A stretch of DNA of 47,547 bases from Pseudomonadota bacterium (GTDB lineage Bacteria; Desulfobacterota; Desulfobulbia; Desulfobulbales; JAHJIY01): the NCBI GenBank assembly GCA_018823175.1, contig JAHJIY010000054.1, forward strand, positions 1-47,547. The letters run 5' to 3'. The position numbers and the translations under genes were made by a program. The number at the start of each line of letters is the position of its first letter. The stretch's first letter is position 1. The notes below the pieces were generated by a model, which was not told the origin of the DNA, did not search any database, and worked only from the letters and a program-made list of their open reading frames with translations. Below, one piece after another: positions 33,267 to 43,061 of this stretch.

Positions 33267-33896
33267 TTATTTTGAATAAAGTTCAACAATCAACTGTTCC
33301 TGAATAGGCATGGTTATCTCTTGCCGATCCGGTAAAGACTTAACGGTAGCTTTATAGTTATCTTTGTCAAGTTCCAACCAACTTGGAACACCCCGCCGGA
33401 CTACAGCCTCAAGACTATCGTTGATGACATCCACCTTACGGCTTTTTTCCTTCAAGGTTATTATATCGTTAACCGAAACCAAAAAGGAAGGAATGTTCAC
33501 CCTTTTAGCATTAACCAAAATATGATTATGCTTTACTACCTGGCGCGCCTGACTTCTGGAACTTGCAAAACCCATACGATAAACGGCATTATCAAGCCTT
33601 CTTTCAAGATTAATCAGAAGGTTTTCGCCGGTCACACCTTTTTGTCTTTCAGAATGTTGAAAGCACTTATTGAACTGTCCTTCCATCATGCCGTACATCC
33701 TGCGCACTTTCTGTTTTTCACGCAACTGAATAGCATAGTCGGACTCTTTGCGCATACGTGCCTGGCCATGTTGACCTGGTGGATACGAGCGGCGTTCAAA
33801 AGAACACTTATCAGAATAGCACCTGTCTCCCTTAAGAAACAACTTGAGCTTTTCCCGTCGACATTGCCGGCAGACTGCCCCGGTATATCTGGCCAA
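33267..33896 (-). CDS. rpsD: 30S ribosomal protein S4
   Basis: 209 residues. N-terminal zinc-binding set C-x2-C (CRQCRREK) plus [11 protein letters not shown], so this is the Zn-containing form. An S4 RNA-binding domain follows ([37 protein letters not shown]). It organises 16S rRNA and, in E. coli, represses the alpha operon. It lies between rpsK and rpoA. Confidence 0.98.
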   Translation of the reverse strand: MARYTGAVCRQCRREKLKLFLKGDRCYSDKCSFERRSYPPGQHGQARMRKESDYAIQLREKQKVRRMYGMMEGQFNKCFQHSERQKGVTGENLLINLERRLDNAVYRMGFASSRSQARQVVKHNHILVNAKRVNIPSFLVSVNDIITLKEKSRKVDVINDSLEAVVRRGVPSWLELDKDNYKATVKSLPDRQEITMPIQEQLIVELYSK

Positions 33897-33965
33897 TTTA
33901 AACCTCCGTTAGTTAGCGATAATCAAACACGCCATTTAAATCATCAAAAAAAGTAAAGACTGAAA

Positions 33966-34358
33966 TTAAACTCTTCTTCGTTTGGGCGGCTTACATCCAT
34001 TATGCGGAATCGGAGTCACATCGACAATTTGACTGACTTCAAAACCAGCAACCTGTAGTGCCCTTATCGCAGATTCACGACCAGGTCCAGGCCCTTTCAC
34101 ATTAACTTCAACCTTACGCATTCCATTTTCCATTGCTTTCTTTGCCGCAGTCTCCACTGCATTTTGAGCAGCAAAGGGGGTGCTTTTCCTTGATCCTTTA
34201 AAACCAAGACAACCGGCACTACACCAAGAAATAACATTTCCCTGCTTATCGGCAATAGTTACAATCGTATTATTGAATGTAGAACGGATGGAAACTACTC
34301 CCTCCGGCACATTCTTCTTTTCTTTACGTTTAGTACGTTTAGTTTTTGGATTTGCCAT
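33966..34358 (-). CDS. rpsK: 30S ribosomal protein S11
   Basis: 130 residues with the family core [22 protein letters not shown] and the C-terminal [18 protein letters not shown]11 forms part of the 30S platform. It follows rpsM at a gap of 57 bases and precedes rpsD. Confidence 0.98.
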   Translation of the reverse strand: MANPKTKRTKRKEKKNVPEGVVSIRSTFNNTIVTIADKQGNVISWCSAGCLGFKGSRKSTPFAAQNAVETAAKKAMENGMRKVEVNVKGPGPGRESAIRALQVAGFEVSQIVDVTPIPHNGCKPPKRRRV

Positions 34359-34415
34359 TCACATAACTCCTAGACAGAGGATCCTCAGCATGACCAAGGA
34401 CTAGAATTTTCTTAA

Positions 34416-34778
34416 TTACTTCCGGCCCGCTGCTCGTCTCGGACCTTTCCGGGTCCTAGCATTGGTCTTGGTTCTCTGACCGCGGCAAGGCAAACCTTTC
34501 CGATGCCTGATTCCACGGTAACACCCGAGATCCATCAGTCTTTTTATATCCATGCCCACTTCTCGACGACGATCACCTTCAACCGAATATTCATCCTCGA
34601 TAACCTTCCGGATCTCAGCAACATTTTGATCAGTCAAATCATCACTGCTGATCGCATATGCCAGTTTGACCTGATCAAGAATTTTACGAGCTGAAGTTCG
34701 CCCAATTCCGTGAATATAGGTAAGGGCAATTTCCATGTGTTTATTTCTGGGTAAATCTATGCCTGCTATACGTGCCAA
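34416..34778 (-). CDS. rpsM: 30S ribosomal protein S13
   Basis: 120 residues; [22 protein letters not shown] at the start and [21 protein letters not shown] near the end. S13 contacts the P-site tRNA and the 50S bridge. It follows rpmJ and starts the alpha-operon order rpsM-rpsK-rpsD-rpoA-rplQ. Confidence 0.98.
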   Translation of the reverse strand: MARIAGIDLPRNKHMEIALTYIHGIGRTSARKILDQVKLAYAISSDDLTDQNVAEIRKVIEDEYSVEGDRRREVGMDIKRLMDLGCYRGIRHRKGLPCRGQRTKTNARTRKGPRRAAGRK

Positions 34779-34812
34779 GGTAAAACCTCTCTTATTCGAC
34801 TATTGTAAAAAA

Positions 34813-34926
34813 TCAACCCTGCCGTTGTTTATGTTTCTTAACTTTACAGGAAACACGTACAACGCCTTTTCTCTTAAACACTCTACAATCAGTACACATT
34901 TTTTTAACAGATGATCTTACTTTCAT
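34813..34926 (-). CDS. rpmJ: 50S ribosomal protein L36
   Basis: Thirty-seven residues beginning [20 protein letters not shown] and ending KHKQRQG. It carries the C-x2-C...C...H zinc set, so it is the Zn-containing form. Being short it is easily missed. It lies between infA and rpsM, its usual place. Confidence 0.95.
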   Translation of the reverse strand: MKVRSSVKKMCTDCRVFKRKGVVRVSCKVKKHKQRQG

Positions 34927-34945
34927 TAATCCAACCCTATCTTAA

Positions 34946-35173
34946 CTATTTTTTGCCTTTCGCTCGGAAGGTAACTCTTCCTCGCGTCAGATCATACGGA
35001 GATAACTCAATAGTAACACGATCACCAGGAAGTATTTTTATAAAATGCATCCGCATTTTACCGGAAATATGCGCGAGCACTTTATGTCCATTATCCAGTT
35101 CCACTCGAAACATGGCATTTGGTAAAGGCTCAACAATCGTTCCTTCGACCTGAATGGCCTCTTCCTTCGGCAT
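34946..35173 (-). CDS. infA: Translation initiation factor IF-1
   Basis: 75 residues of a single OB fold: [59 protein letters not shown]-1 blocks the A site during initiation. It lies between map and rpmJ. A 139-base gap separates it from map, much longer than usual in this operon. Confidence 0.97.
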   Translation of the reverse strand: MPKEEAIQVEGTIVEPLPNAMFRVELDNGHKVLAHISGKMRMHFIKILPGDRVTIELSPYDLTRGRVTFRAKGKK

Positions 35174-35312
35174 AACTTATTGTTCTTCCTATATGTTCTA
35201 CCGGTAACTCAAAAAAACCAACACCGGATATATGATTTATAAATGAGAGAAAAGGGATACTAATATATTTTCAGAAAATTTCCCTCTTTTTTATTACTTA
35301 ACCTGAAAAAAA

Positions 35313-36074
35313 TTATTTCCGGCGGCTCAAAACAACTGGCTCATCATCGGTAATCAATACCGAATGTTCAAAATGGGCCGACGGCGACTTATCGGCCGTA
35401 ACTACTGTCCACCCATCCTTCAAAACCTTTACCTGATAACCACCGATATTAACCATAGGCTCAATGGCCAAAACCATCCCGGACAAAAGTCTCGGCGTAC
35501 GTCCAGTCCTTGAATAGTTAGGAATTTCAGGAGGTTCATGTAACTGACTTCCTATCCCGTGACCTACAAACTGCCGGACAACATTGAATTTATTTTTTTC
35601 GACATGCTGTTGAACAGCTCGGGAAATATCGTTAATTCTATTACCAACCCTTGCCTGTTCTATGGCTTTGTCAAGTGATTGACTGGTTACCCTGATCAAT
35701 TCTTCAACGCGGTTACCAACTTTACCTACCGGAATTGTTATGGCAGAGTCGCCAAAATATCCTTTATAATTTACTCCAAAATCAATGCTTACAATATCTC
35801 CATCTCGCAAAATAACCTTGCTTGAAGGAATACCATGAACTACCTGTTCATTGATTGAGACACAAAGACTACCGGGAAAACCTCGATATCCTTTAAAGGC
35901 CGGGATTCCACCTCTACTACGAGCAAATTCTTCGGCCATGGCATCAAGATCCATGGTGGTCATGCCTATAGTCAGGTTTTTCTGTAGCATAACCAAGGTA
36001 TCAGCGACAATCTGATTAGCTTCCAGCATGATCTGAATCTCGCGTGGAGACTTCAGAATTATCGCCGTGCCCAT
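35313..36074 (-). CDS. map: Methionine aminopeptidase, type I
   Basis: MAP removes the initiator Met after deformylation. Metal-ligand segments: SIDFGVNYKGYFGDSA (two Asp), FVGHGIGSQLHEPPEIPNY (His), LAIEPMVNIGG and the final HFEHSVLITDDEP (Glu residues). Length 253 matches the type Ia group. It directly follows secY with an 18-base gap; the adk gene often found between them is absent. Def and Fmt, which act earlier on the same N-terminus, are encoded at 9.7-11.2 kb. Confidence 0.97.
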   Translation of the reverse strand: MGTAIILKSPREIQIMLEANQIVADTLVMLQKNLTIGMTTMDLDAMAEEFARSRGGIPAFKGYRGFPGSLCVSINEQVVHGIPSSKVILRDGDIVSIDFGVNYKGYFGDSAITIPVGKVGNRVEELIRVTSQSLDKAIEQARVGNRINDISRAVQQHVEKNKFNVVRQFVGHGIGSQLHEPPEIPNYSRTGRTPRLLSGMVLAIEPMVNIGGYQVKVLKDGWTVVTADKSPSAHFEHSVLITDDEPVVLSRRK

Positions 36075-36092
36075 ATCTAAAACAATCCTTTG

Positions 36093-37403
36093 CTAGCGCC
36101 TACCTTTTATTCTACCACTATCTAAAAACCCGTCATAATTGCGCATTACGGTATGCGATTCAATCTGAGCAATAGTATCAATGGCAACACCAACCACAAT
36201 CAATAATGCTGTTCCGCCAAAATAAAAAGGTAAATTCAATTTCGTAATCAATATAGTTGGCAACACGCATATGGCACTAACGTAAACAGCTCCAATCACA
36301 GTAATCCGAACCATGATTTTATCAATAAATTCAGCTGACTTCTTTCCCGGCCGTACGCCAGGAATAAAACCACCATTTTTCTTAAGATTTTCTGCGACAT
36401 CAACCGGATTAAAGGTAACTGCCGTATAAAAAAAACAGAAGAAAATAATCATCCCAACATACATCAAGGTATGCGGCAGGCTTCCCCACTGCAAATAAGC
36501 ACTGGCCCGCTGAACCCAATCAACTTGTATAAAACCACCGATTGTCGCAGGAAACATCATGATAGACGAAGCAAAAATAGGTGGAATAACTCCAGCCATA
36601 TTGATTTTTAAGGGCAAGTGCGATTGTTGCCCACCATACATCCTTCGACCAACCACCCTTTTGGCATACTGAACAGGAATACGTCTTTGGGCCGTTTCAA
36701 AATATATTATAATGGCGATAACTCCTGCCATCATCGCCACCATAATCGGCAAAAAGATAAAAGTTATTTCACCCGCGCTGACCATTCTTATGGTATTAAC
36801 AATTGCGGCAGGCATACGAGCAACAATACCGGCAAAGATGATCAAAGATATGCCATTACCTATCCCTCTTTCGGTCATCTGCTCGCCAAGCCACATGATA
36901 AATGCAGTACCTGAGGTCAAAGTAATCATGGTCATCAACCTGAATGCCCAACCAGGATCGATAACAATCATTTCACCCCCGGTCGGTGCCGCCATACTCT
37001 CCAAGCCGATACTTATAAAAAGACCCTGCATCAAACTTAAACCAACAGTGGCATAACGCGTATACTGCGTGATTTTTCTACGACCAGCCTCACCCTCTTT
37101 TGATAACGCTTCAAGTTGAGGGACAACAACGGTCAATAATTGGAATATAATAGAAGCACTGATATAAGGCATAATGCCCAATGCGAAGATAGAAAAATTT
37201 TCCAGCGCTCCACCAGAGAACATATTGAACATGTCAAAAAGTGTTCCGGCATTTTTTGCAAAAAATGCCGATAAAGCTTCACCATTAATACCAGGGGTTG
37301 GTATTTGAACTCCGACCCGATAAATGGCAAGCATTACAAAAGTGAATATTATACGCTTCCGTAATTCAGGGATGTTGGCAGCGCCCTTAAAACCTGCTTT
37401 CAT
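36093..37403 (-). CDS. secY: Protein translocase subunit SecY
   Basis: The channel subunit of the Sec translocon, 436 residues with ten predicted membrane helices. Recognisable segments: RKRIIFTFVMLAIYRVGVQIPTPGING, FSIFALGIMPYISASIIFQLL, QYTRYATVG, WLGEQMTERGIGNGISLIIFAGI, PLKINMAGVIPPIFASSIMMFP and NGGFIPGVRPGK. It overlaps rplO by 4 bases, the normal spc-operon position. Confidence 0.98.
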   Translation of the reverse strand: MKAGFKGAANIPELRKRIIFTFVMLAIYRVGVQIPTPGINGEALSAFFAKNAGTLFDMFNMFSGGALENFSIFALGIMPYISASIIFQLLTVVVPQLEALSKEGEAGRRKITQYTRYATVGLSLMQGLFISIGLESMAAPTGGEMIVIDPGWAFRLMTMITLTSGTAFIMWLGEQMTERGIGNGISLIIFAGIVARMPAAIVNTIRMVSAGEITFIFLPIMVAMMAGVIAIIIYFETAQRRIPVQYAKRVVGRRMYGGQQSHLPLKINMAGVIPPIFASSIMMFPATIGGFIQVDWVQRASAYLQWGSLPHTLMYVGMIIFFCFFYTAVTFNPVDVAENLKKNGGFIPGVRPGKKSAEFIDKIMVRITVIGAVYVSAICVLPTILITKLNLPFYFGGTALLIVVGVAIDTIAQIESHTVMRNYDGFLDSGRIKGRR

Positions 37404-37846
37404 TCAATCCCCTCAACAGTTCCACCGGCCGCTTCAATTTTTTGCCGGGCCGATTCGCTTACCTTGCTCACTGAAAAGGTCAAAGCCTTGGCGATTTCAC
37501 CATTGCCGAGAACTTTTACATGGGTATATTTTTTGGCCACCAATCCAGCTTCGACTAAAGAAGCGCGATCAATCTTGGTTCCCACTTCAAAACGCTCAAG
37601 ATCTTGCAGGTTAACCACTCCATATTTTCTCTTGAATATATTTGTAAAACCACGTTTTGGAATACGTCTCTGCAAAGGCATTTGCCCGCCTTCAAATCCA
37701 GCCTTGATACTGCTGCCGGACCGAGCCTTATAACCTTTATGTCCTCGCGTAGCCGTCTTACCGTGCCCGGAACCAGGTCCACGACCAATTCTCTTCCTGG
37801 TTTTTCTGGAACCAGGTTGCGGTGATAAATTGCTCAAAGTCAACAT
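37400..37846 (-). CDS. rplO: 50S ribosomal protein L15
   Basis: 148 residues; LTLSNLSPQPGSRKTRKRIGRGPGSGHGKTATRGHKG at the N-terminus, then FEGGQMPLQRRIPKRGF. A late-assembly 23S-binding protein. Overlaps the secY start and follows rpmD by 2 bases. Confidence 0.98.
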   Translation of the reverse strand: MLTLSNLSPQPGSRKTRKRIGRGPGSGHGKTATRGHKGYKARSGSSIKAGFEGGQMPLQRRIPKRGFTNIFKRKYGVVNLQDLERFEVGTKIDRASLVEAGLVAKKYTHVKVLGNGEIAKALTFSVSKVSESARQKIEAAGGTVEGIE

Positions 37847-37848
37847 GA

Positions 37849-38025
37849 CTAACCCTCCACTTCGACGAGGTGCGCAACTTTTTTGAGCATACCGCGCATC
37901 TCAGGTGTATCCTTGCGAACCACAGTCTTATTTGTTCTGGTCAAACCCAATCCGATTAATGTTGCCCGGATTTTTTGGGTACTACCAATTTTACTTTTCT
38001 TTAAGGTAAACTTAATCTCTTTCAT
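37849..38025 (-). CDS. rpmD: 50S ribosomal protein L30
   Basis: 58 residues read on the minus strand, beginning MKEIKFTLKKSKIGSTQKIR and containing LIGLGLTRTNKTVVRKDTPE, the L30 core. It is short but sits exactly where L30 is expected, between rpsE and rplO. Confidence 0.96.
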   Translation of the reverse strand: MKEIKFTLKKSKIGSTQKIRATLIGLGLTRTNKTVVRKDTPEMRGMLKKVAHLVEVEG

Positions 38026-38096
38026 TTCTCTACCTGTTAAGGCTTTATTTTAATTACCGTGCTGGCTTATTCCCGCAAAAATCAGAAAAAATGACT

Positions 38097-38603
38097 TTAC
38101 GCTGTAATTTCTTCTACAGTCTTATTGCGGACCGATGCGATCTGAGCTGCGGTCCGTAAGTTGCGTAAACCGTTCAGAGTAGCTTTTACCAAGTTATGTG
38201 GGTTATGAGAACCGATACATTTAGTCAAAATATTATGAACACCAGCGGCCTCAAGTACGGCACGAACTGCTCCTCCGGCAATAACTCCGGTACCAGCGGA
38301 AGCAGGTTTCAACATAACCAATCCGGCGCCGTATTTACCTTTAATTTCATGAGGAATTGTTGAACCGGTAATTGAAACTTCCTGCATATCGCGACGCGCT
38401 TTCTCAACACCTTTTCTGATAGCTTCCGGTACTTGATTGGCCTTACCAAGGCCATAACCAACCTTTCCTTTGCCATCGCCAACAACACAAATAGCGCTGA
38501 AACTAAACCGGCGACCACCTTTTACAACCTTTGCGGTTCTGTTGATAAATACTATCTTTTCTATAAGCTGATCTTCAGCATTAGCGTTTTTAAAATTTGC
38601 CAA
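38097..38603 (-). CDS. rpsE: 30S ribosomal protein S5
   Basis: 168 residues; [38 protein letters not shown] and [24 protein letters not shown] are diagnostic. S5 shapes the mRNA entry site and decoding accuracy. A 122-base AT-rich gap separates it from rplR upstream. Confidence 0.98.
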   Translation of the reverse strand: MANFKNANAEDQLIEKIVFINRTAKVVKGGRRFSFSAICVVGDGKGKVGYGLGKANQVPEAIRKGVEKARRDMQEVSITGSTIPHEIKGKYGAGLVMLKPASAGTGVIAGGAVRAVLEAAGVHNILTKCIGSHNPHNLVKATLNGLRNLRTAAQIASVRNKTVEEITA

Positions 38604-38725
38604 GATACACCCCCGAATATTTTATTACTTTTGACCTGTAATCTGACATTTATTATTAAGTAAACCAAACAACACGAGTTAAAAATAAAAAATGACAAAA
38701 GACCAAGTCATATAAAAAATTTTCC

Positions 38726-39091
38726 TTAAAATACGAGGCCGGCTTCCCGGGCTCCTTCGGACAACGATTTTATCCGACCGTGATAGATGTTGCCGCCACG
38801 ATCAAAAACCACCGACTCGATTCCTTTAACTTTAGCCTTTTGAGCCAAAAGTTCTCCGACCTTATGAGCCTGAGCTGTTTTGCCCTTAATATCTGCCGCC
38901 TTGAAATCCTGGTCCATAGTCGATGCGGCAAGAAGAGTGTTACCGGCAACATCATCAATAAGTTGCGCGTATATATGTTTAGAACTCTTAAAAACACGCA
39001 ATCTTGGCCTCTCGGGAGTACCGGAAATCTTTTTTCGGATTCTTTGGACCCGCTTTTGACGGGCGATCATTTTCGGATTTGTCTTAGCCAT
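38726..39091 (-). CDS. rplR: 50S ribosomal protein L18
   Basis: 121 residues; [31 protein letters not shown] and [25 protein letters not shown]18 binds 5S rRNA with L5. It follows rplF after 22 bases. Confidence 0.98.
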   Translation of the reverse strand: MAKTNPKMIARQKRVQRIRKKISGTPERPRLRVFKSSKHIYAQLIDDVAGNTLLAASTMDQDFKAADIKGKTAQAHKVGELLAQKAKVKGIESVVFDRGGNIYHGRIKSLSEGAREAGLVF

Positions 39092-39113
39092 CTTCTTTAC
39101 CTTATAAAATCAA

Positions 39114-39650
39114 TTACTTACCAGCAGCCTTGCCAACCTTGCGCACAATACGCTCATTTTCATAACGAATTCCTTTGCCTTTATACGGCTCAGGTTTCCG
39201 TACCTGACGAATACGCGCGGCAGTAAGTCCGAGCAATTCTTTATCAATAGATTCCAGAGTAATATTGGATTTTTCAACCGAGGCCTTTACATCAACCGGC
39301 AGCACAAACTCCACGGGATGGGAATACCCAACATTTAAAGTCAACACGTTATTCGCTACTGAAGCCTTGTAGCCAACACCCTCAACCGTAAGTTTTTTCT
39401 GAAATCCCTTATCTACTCCGACAACCATGTTGTCAATCAAAGTTCTAGTTAATCCGGAAAATGCATTCGTTCTTTTACTATTATCCCTGCATTTAACCAA
39501 ATATTGACCTTCACTTTCGACAAGTTCTATTTCGGGACGAATATCTCGTTCTAGGGTCCCCTGCGGTCCGGTCACTTTGACATGGGAACCCTTCACATCT
39601 ACCTTGACCCCTTTAGGAACGGGGATAGGTTGTTTGCCAATCCTGGACAT
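39114..39650 (-). CDS. rplF: 50S ribosomal protein L6
   Basis: 178 residues; MSRIGKQPIPVPKGVKVDV and the C-terminal KPEPYKGKGIRYENERIVRKVGKA. It lies at the factor-binding centre. A 124-base gap to rpsH upstream is larger than usual for these genes. Confidence 0.98.
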   Translation of the reverse strand: MSRIGKQPIPVPKGVKVDVKGSHVKVTGPQGTLERDIRPEIELVESEGQYLVKCRDNSKRTNAFSGLTRTLIDNMVVGVDKGFQKKLTVEGVGYKASVANNVLTLNVGYSHPVEFVLPVDVKASVEKSNITLESIDKELLGLTAARIRQVRKPEPYKGKGIRYENERIVRKVGKAAGK

Positions 39651-39774
39651 TAGCCTTCTCCACTCAATAATAATGGTTTCGCTAAAAATAAATTAAACTT
39701 TAGTAATTAAGTATTGCCTGAATTCGGCACAACATAATCTCTATTTATTACGAAACCTGAAAATAATCAAACCC

Positions 39775-40173
39775 CTACCACACTTCGCAGAGCAATTCTC
39801 CACCAACTTTCTTCAGTCGAGCCTCTTGATCAGTCATGATACCTTGTGAGGTAGAGACCAATCCGATCCCCAAGCCACTCATAACCTTTGGAATCTTCTC
39901 TGATTTAACATACACCCGCCGACCAGGCTTACTCACGCGCCGAAGGCCAGTAATAACCCGCCGCTTACCTTGGTCGTACTTCAATTCAATCTTAAGAACG
40001 CCTTGAACACCATCCTTAACAATATGGTAATCGTTAATATAGCCTTCTTCTTTCAGAATTTTAGCAACACCAACCTTAATCTTTGAAAGTGGCATTTCAA
40101 CACTTTCAAAATTAACCATTCCAGCGTTTCTTATCCTGGTTAGCATATCTGCCATAGGATCACTCATAGACAT
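39775..40173 (-). CDS. rpsH: 30S ribosomal protein S8
   Basis: 132 residues; MSMSDPMADMLTRIRNAGMV and the C-terminal GLGIGLVSTSQGIMTDQEARLKKVGGELLCEVW. S8 nucleates the 30S platform and, in E. coli, represses the spc operon. It follows rpsN. Confidence 0.98.
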   Translation of the reverse strand: MSMSDPMADMLTRIRNAGMVNFESVEMPLSKIKVGVAKILKEEGYINDYHIVKDGVQGVLKIELKYDQGKRRVITGLRRVSKPGRRVYVKSEKIPKVMSGLGIGLVSTSQGIMTDQEARLKKVGGELLCEVW

Positions 40174-40233
40174 GAGGCCAACTCCTTGTAAATTCTTTCA
40201 ACCAAAACGAACGGACTGTTCGTGAATTGATTT

Positions 40234-40419
40234 CTACCAACTAGATTTCGTAACACCAGTAACCTCACCACGAGAAGCCAAGCTTCTGAAACAAATCCTG
40301 CAAACACCGAACTTTCTAATAAATGAACGAGGTCTACCGCAAAGTGGACACCTATTATAGGCCCTTACCTTGAACTTCGCTTTGCGCTGACTTTTCGCTA
40401 TTAAAGATTTCTTAGCCAA
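40234..40419 (-). CDS. rpsN: 30S ribosomal protein S14, zinc type
   Basis: 61 residues with two CxxC pairs (RCPLCGRPR and [10 protein letters not shown]), the short zinc-containing S14 form rather than the ~100-residue zinc-free form. It lies between rplE and rpsH as expected. Confidence 0.97.
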   Translation of the reverse strand: MAKKSLIAKSQRKAKFKVRAYNRCPLCGRPRSFIRKFGVCRICFRSLASRGEVTGVTKSSW

Positions 40420-40494
40420 CCCTATTCCTCCTAGACTTTATACCACAAGGGCATAAGTTTCGTTTGAACCGACGAGCGGCTCAACTCAGCTTTA

Positions 40495-41034
40495 TTACTT
40501 CTTGAAGGGCATTCCCAGAACCCGCAACAGAAACCGACCTTCATCATCTGTTTTAGCACTGGTGCCAATAGAAATATTTAATCCCTTGATCTTGTCGATT
40601 TTATCGTAATCAATTTCAGGGAAAATCATATGTTCTTTAATACCCATAGAATAATTGCCATTTCCGTCAAATGACTTCGGAGAAACACCCCGAAAGTCAC
40701 GAACACGCGGCAAAGCTATATGAACAAGCTTACCAAGGAAATCGTACATCCGGTCGCCCCGTAAAGTCACACAACAACCAATCGGCATTCCTTCTCGTAA
40801 CTTGAAAGTCGCGATTGATTTTTTTGCTTTGGTGACAATAGCCTTCTGCCCGGCAATAAGGGTCAACTCATTAGAAGCGCTATCTATAATTTTAGGGTTC
40901 TGTACTGCCTCACCGAGCCCCATATTCAGCACAACTTTCGTAATTTTAGGTACCTGCATAATACTTTTATACCCAAATTCACTCATGAGCTGTGGTACAC
41001 ATTCTTTCTCGTAATATTCTTTTAACCCAGCCAT
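40495..41034 (-). CDS. rplE: 50S ribosomal protein L5
   Basis: 179 residues; [56 protein letters not shown] and [12 protein letters not shown]5 binds 5S rRNA. The ATG at 41034 is chosen because GGAG lies 8 bases upstream; the frame opens four codons earlier. Confidence 0.97.
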   Translation of the reverse strand: MAGLKEYYEKECVPQLMSEFGYKSIMQVPKITKVVLNMGLGEAVQNPKIIDSASNELTLIAGQKAIVTKAKKSIATFKLREGMPIGCCVTLRGDRMYDFLGKLVHIALPRVRDFRGVSPKSFDGNGNYSMGIKEHMIFPEIDYDKIDKIKGLNISIGTSAKTDDEGRFLLRVLGMPFKK

Positions 41035-41061
41035 TACTATCTCCAAAAAAATAAAAACTTT

Positions 41062-41397
41062 TTAGGCCTTGGCATCTACCGTTTCGCCACATTTTTTACA
41101 AACACGAACTTTAACACCATCATCAAGGGTCTTTTTACCAATTCGTACAGTTTTCGTACACTTTGGACAAATCAGCATCAGATTTGAAATATGCAGACGT
41201 CCTTCCTTTTCAATTATGCCACCTTGCTGATTGGCCATACTTGGTTTGGTATGACGCTTAATCATGTTTATTTTTTCAACCATGACCTTATCAGAATCCC
41301 GGAAAACTTTAAGAACCTTGCCAACCCGACCTTTATCCTTGCCGGCTATAACCTCAACTTGGTCATTAAGTTTTATTTTTTTGCATCCACCGTTCAT
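41062..41397 (-). CDS. rplX: 50S ribosomal protein L24
   Basis: 111 residues. N-terminal KOW motif ([23 protein letters not shown]), then a C-terminal zinc ribbon ([12 protein letters not shown] and [10 protein letters not shown]). L24 is an assembly initiator. An 88-base gap with a weak hairpin separates it from rplN. Confidence 0.97.
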   Translation of the reverse strand: MNGGCKKIKLNDQVEVIAGKDKGRVGKVLKVFRDSDKVMVEKINMIKRHTKPSMANQQGGIIEKEGRLHISNLMLICPKCTKTVRIGKKTLDDGVKVRVCKKCGETVDAKA

Positions 41398-41485
41398 TGC
41401 ACCTGCCTCATATGTGATGAGATAAAATAAACTGTTCGTTTATCCCCGACATCGATATCGTATTAACTTACGTTACCTAAAATTA

Positions 41486-41854
41486 TTACAAAACCTCTGG
41501 AGCCAGAGAGATAATTTTCATATACCCCAAAGGACGTAACTCTCTTGCTACCGGACCGAAAATCCTGGTTCCAATCGGTTCCCCGGAAGCATTCAATAAA
41601 ACAGCTGAGTTATCGTCAAACTTAACAGAAGTATCATCCATCCGACGCAATTCTTTCGCAGTACGGACAATCACAGCTTTCATGACATCGCCTTTTTTTA
41701 CTTTCGCATTAGGCATAGCCTCTTTTACCGTGACAACAATCACATCACCAACCCTGGCATAACGCTTTCTGGTGCCACCCAAAACCCGGATACACAAAAC
41801 TTTCTTTGCGCCAGAGTTGTCTGCGACATTAAGTATGGTTTCAGTTTGTATCAT
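41486..41854 (-). CDS. rplN: 50S ribosomal protein L14
   Basis: 122 residues from ATG at 41854: [27 protein letters not shown] and [11 protein letters not shown]. The frame extends nine codons upstream, but 122 residues is the universal length. L14 lies at the subunit interface. Confidence 0.97.
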   Translation of the reverse strand: MIQTETILNVADNSGAKKVLCIRVLGGTRKRYARVGDVIVVTVKEAMPNAKVKKGDVMKAVIVRTAKELRRMDDTSVKFDDNSAVLLNASGEPIGTRIFGPVARELRPLGYMKIISLAPEVL

Positions 41855-41969
41855 CTCATCACCAACTGCTATGCAGCACATTAATTAAATTTCTATAACA
41901 TCATCGAGCAAGGCAACCGCCAAGACAAGAATTCCCTAATCATTACAACAAAATATAATCAAAAATTTA

Positions 41970-42230
41970 CTAAACGAATTTCTCAACAATCGATCTGATT
42001 CGCCAGCGTTTGTTCTTACTCAAGGGGCGACATTCTTCAATCATTACTCGGTCCCCTATGTTACAACTATTATCTGGATCATCGGCCATGTATTTAACAT
42101 GACGACGAATGAACTTACCATATAGTTTGTGGGGGACTAACTGCTCCGTTTTCACAACAACACTTTTATCCATCTTGTTGCTGATCACCACACCTTCCCT
42201 AGTCTTCTTATTTCTTTTTGCTTCCGCCAT
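41970..42230 (-). CDS. rpsQ: 30S ribosomal protein S17
   Basis: 86 residues from ATG at 42230 (a GTG four codons earlier is possible): REGVVISNKMDKSVVVKTEQLVPHKLYGKFIRR and CNIGDRVMIEECRPLSKNKRW. An OB-fold primary 16S-binding protein. Confidence 0.97.
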   Translation of the reverse strand: MAEAKRNKKTREGVVISNKMDKSVVVKTEQLVPHKLYGKFIRRHVKYMADDPDNSCNIGDRVMIEECRPLSKNKRWRIRSIVEKFV

Positions 42231-42320
42231 CTCTTTTCCCACCGATGATATCGATATATTGAAAATGATCCGTAGTAATTTTCACTAAAACCGAAAAGAA
42301 CAAGTTCTCTCCAATCAAAA

Positions 42321-42515
42321 TTACTTACTCACACTCCTTTCATTAATAATGGTTTTGACCCTCGCCAAATCTTTTTTCAATTCATGCAAGTTGGATGTAT
42401 TTTCAAGCGGTCTGATCCCATGCTGAAATTTAAGCTTAAACCTTTCTTCAGCAAGATCTTTTGCCTTGGCAGCGAGAGCATCATCACTTAACTCACGTAA
42501 CTCACTAGGCTTCAT
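42321..42515 (-). CDS. rpmC: 50S ribosomal protein L29
   Basis: 64 residues; [21 protein letters not shown] and [30 protein letters not shown]29 lies by the exit tunnel and helps dock trigger factor and SRP. Overlaps the rplP stop by 4 bases (ATGA). Confidence 0.97.
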   Translation of the reverse strand: MKPSELRELSDDALAAKAKDLAEERFKLKFQHGIRPLENTSNLHELKKDLARVKTIINERSVSK

Positions 42516-42928
42516 ATTATGGTCCTCTTAGTAATAACCTTTGTTGCGAAAGGAAGTTTAGCCGCAGCCAAATTCAAAGCAATTACCGCCAAACTCTCTT
42601 CAACCCCGGCCAATTCATAGAGAATACGACCAGCTTGAATCGGAGCACACCAAGACTCAGGACTACCTTTACCTTTACCCATCCTGGTCTCGGCAGGTTT
42701 TTTGGTTACTGGTTTGTCCGGAAAAACCCTGATCCACATCTGGCCGCCACGTTTAATCTTTCTATTAATGGCGATACGTGCTGCCTCAATTTGCTGAGCA
42801 GACATCCGACCCGGCTCAACAGCTTTTAGCGCATACTCACCAAAAGAAATAGTAGAACCACGATTGGCGGTACCCCGCAAATTGCCTTTCATCTGCTTTC
42901 TATGCTTAATCTTCTTAGGACTTAACAT
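42512..42928 (-). CDS. rplP: 50S ribosomal protein L16
   Basis: 138 residues; [48 protein letters not shown] and [23 protein letters not shown]16 is needed for peptidyl-transferase assembly. A 133-base gap with a stem-loop separates it from rpsC upstream. Confidence 0.98.
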   Translation of the reverse strand: MLSPKKIKHRKQMKGNLRGTANRGSTISFGEYALKAVEPGRMSAQQIEAARIAINRKIKRGGQMWIRVFPDKPVTKKPAETRMGKGKGSPESWCAPIQAGRILYELAGVEESLAVIALNLAAAKLPFATKVITKRTII

Positions 42929-43061
42929 TCAAAACACCTAATCTTCATCAAGATGATATAATTTAGCCTGGCTCTTGTTAGCATCTTACCGTAGCCAGGC
43001 TTGACATTTAACAACTATATTAAGAATAACGTCAACATCAAAAGTGTTGTACTTGTCCAAC
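42929..43061 (-). promoter_or_regulatory. Intra-operon gap with 9-bp stem-loop between rpsC and rplP
   Basis: AGCCTGGCT (42965-42973) and AGCCAGGCT (42993-43001) pair perfectly around a 19-nt loop. No T run follows on the minus strand, so it is not a standard terminator. rpsC and rplP are usually adjacent or overlapping. Possible processing, pausing or regulatory site. Confidence 0.45.
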
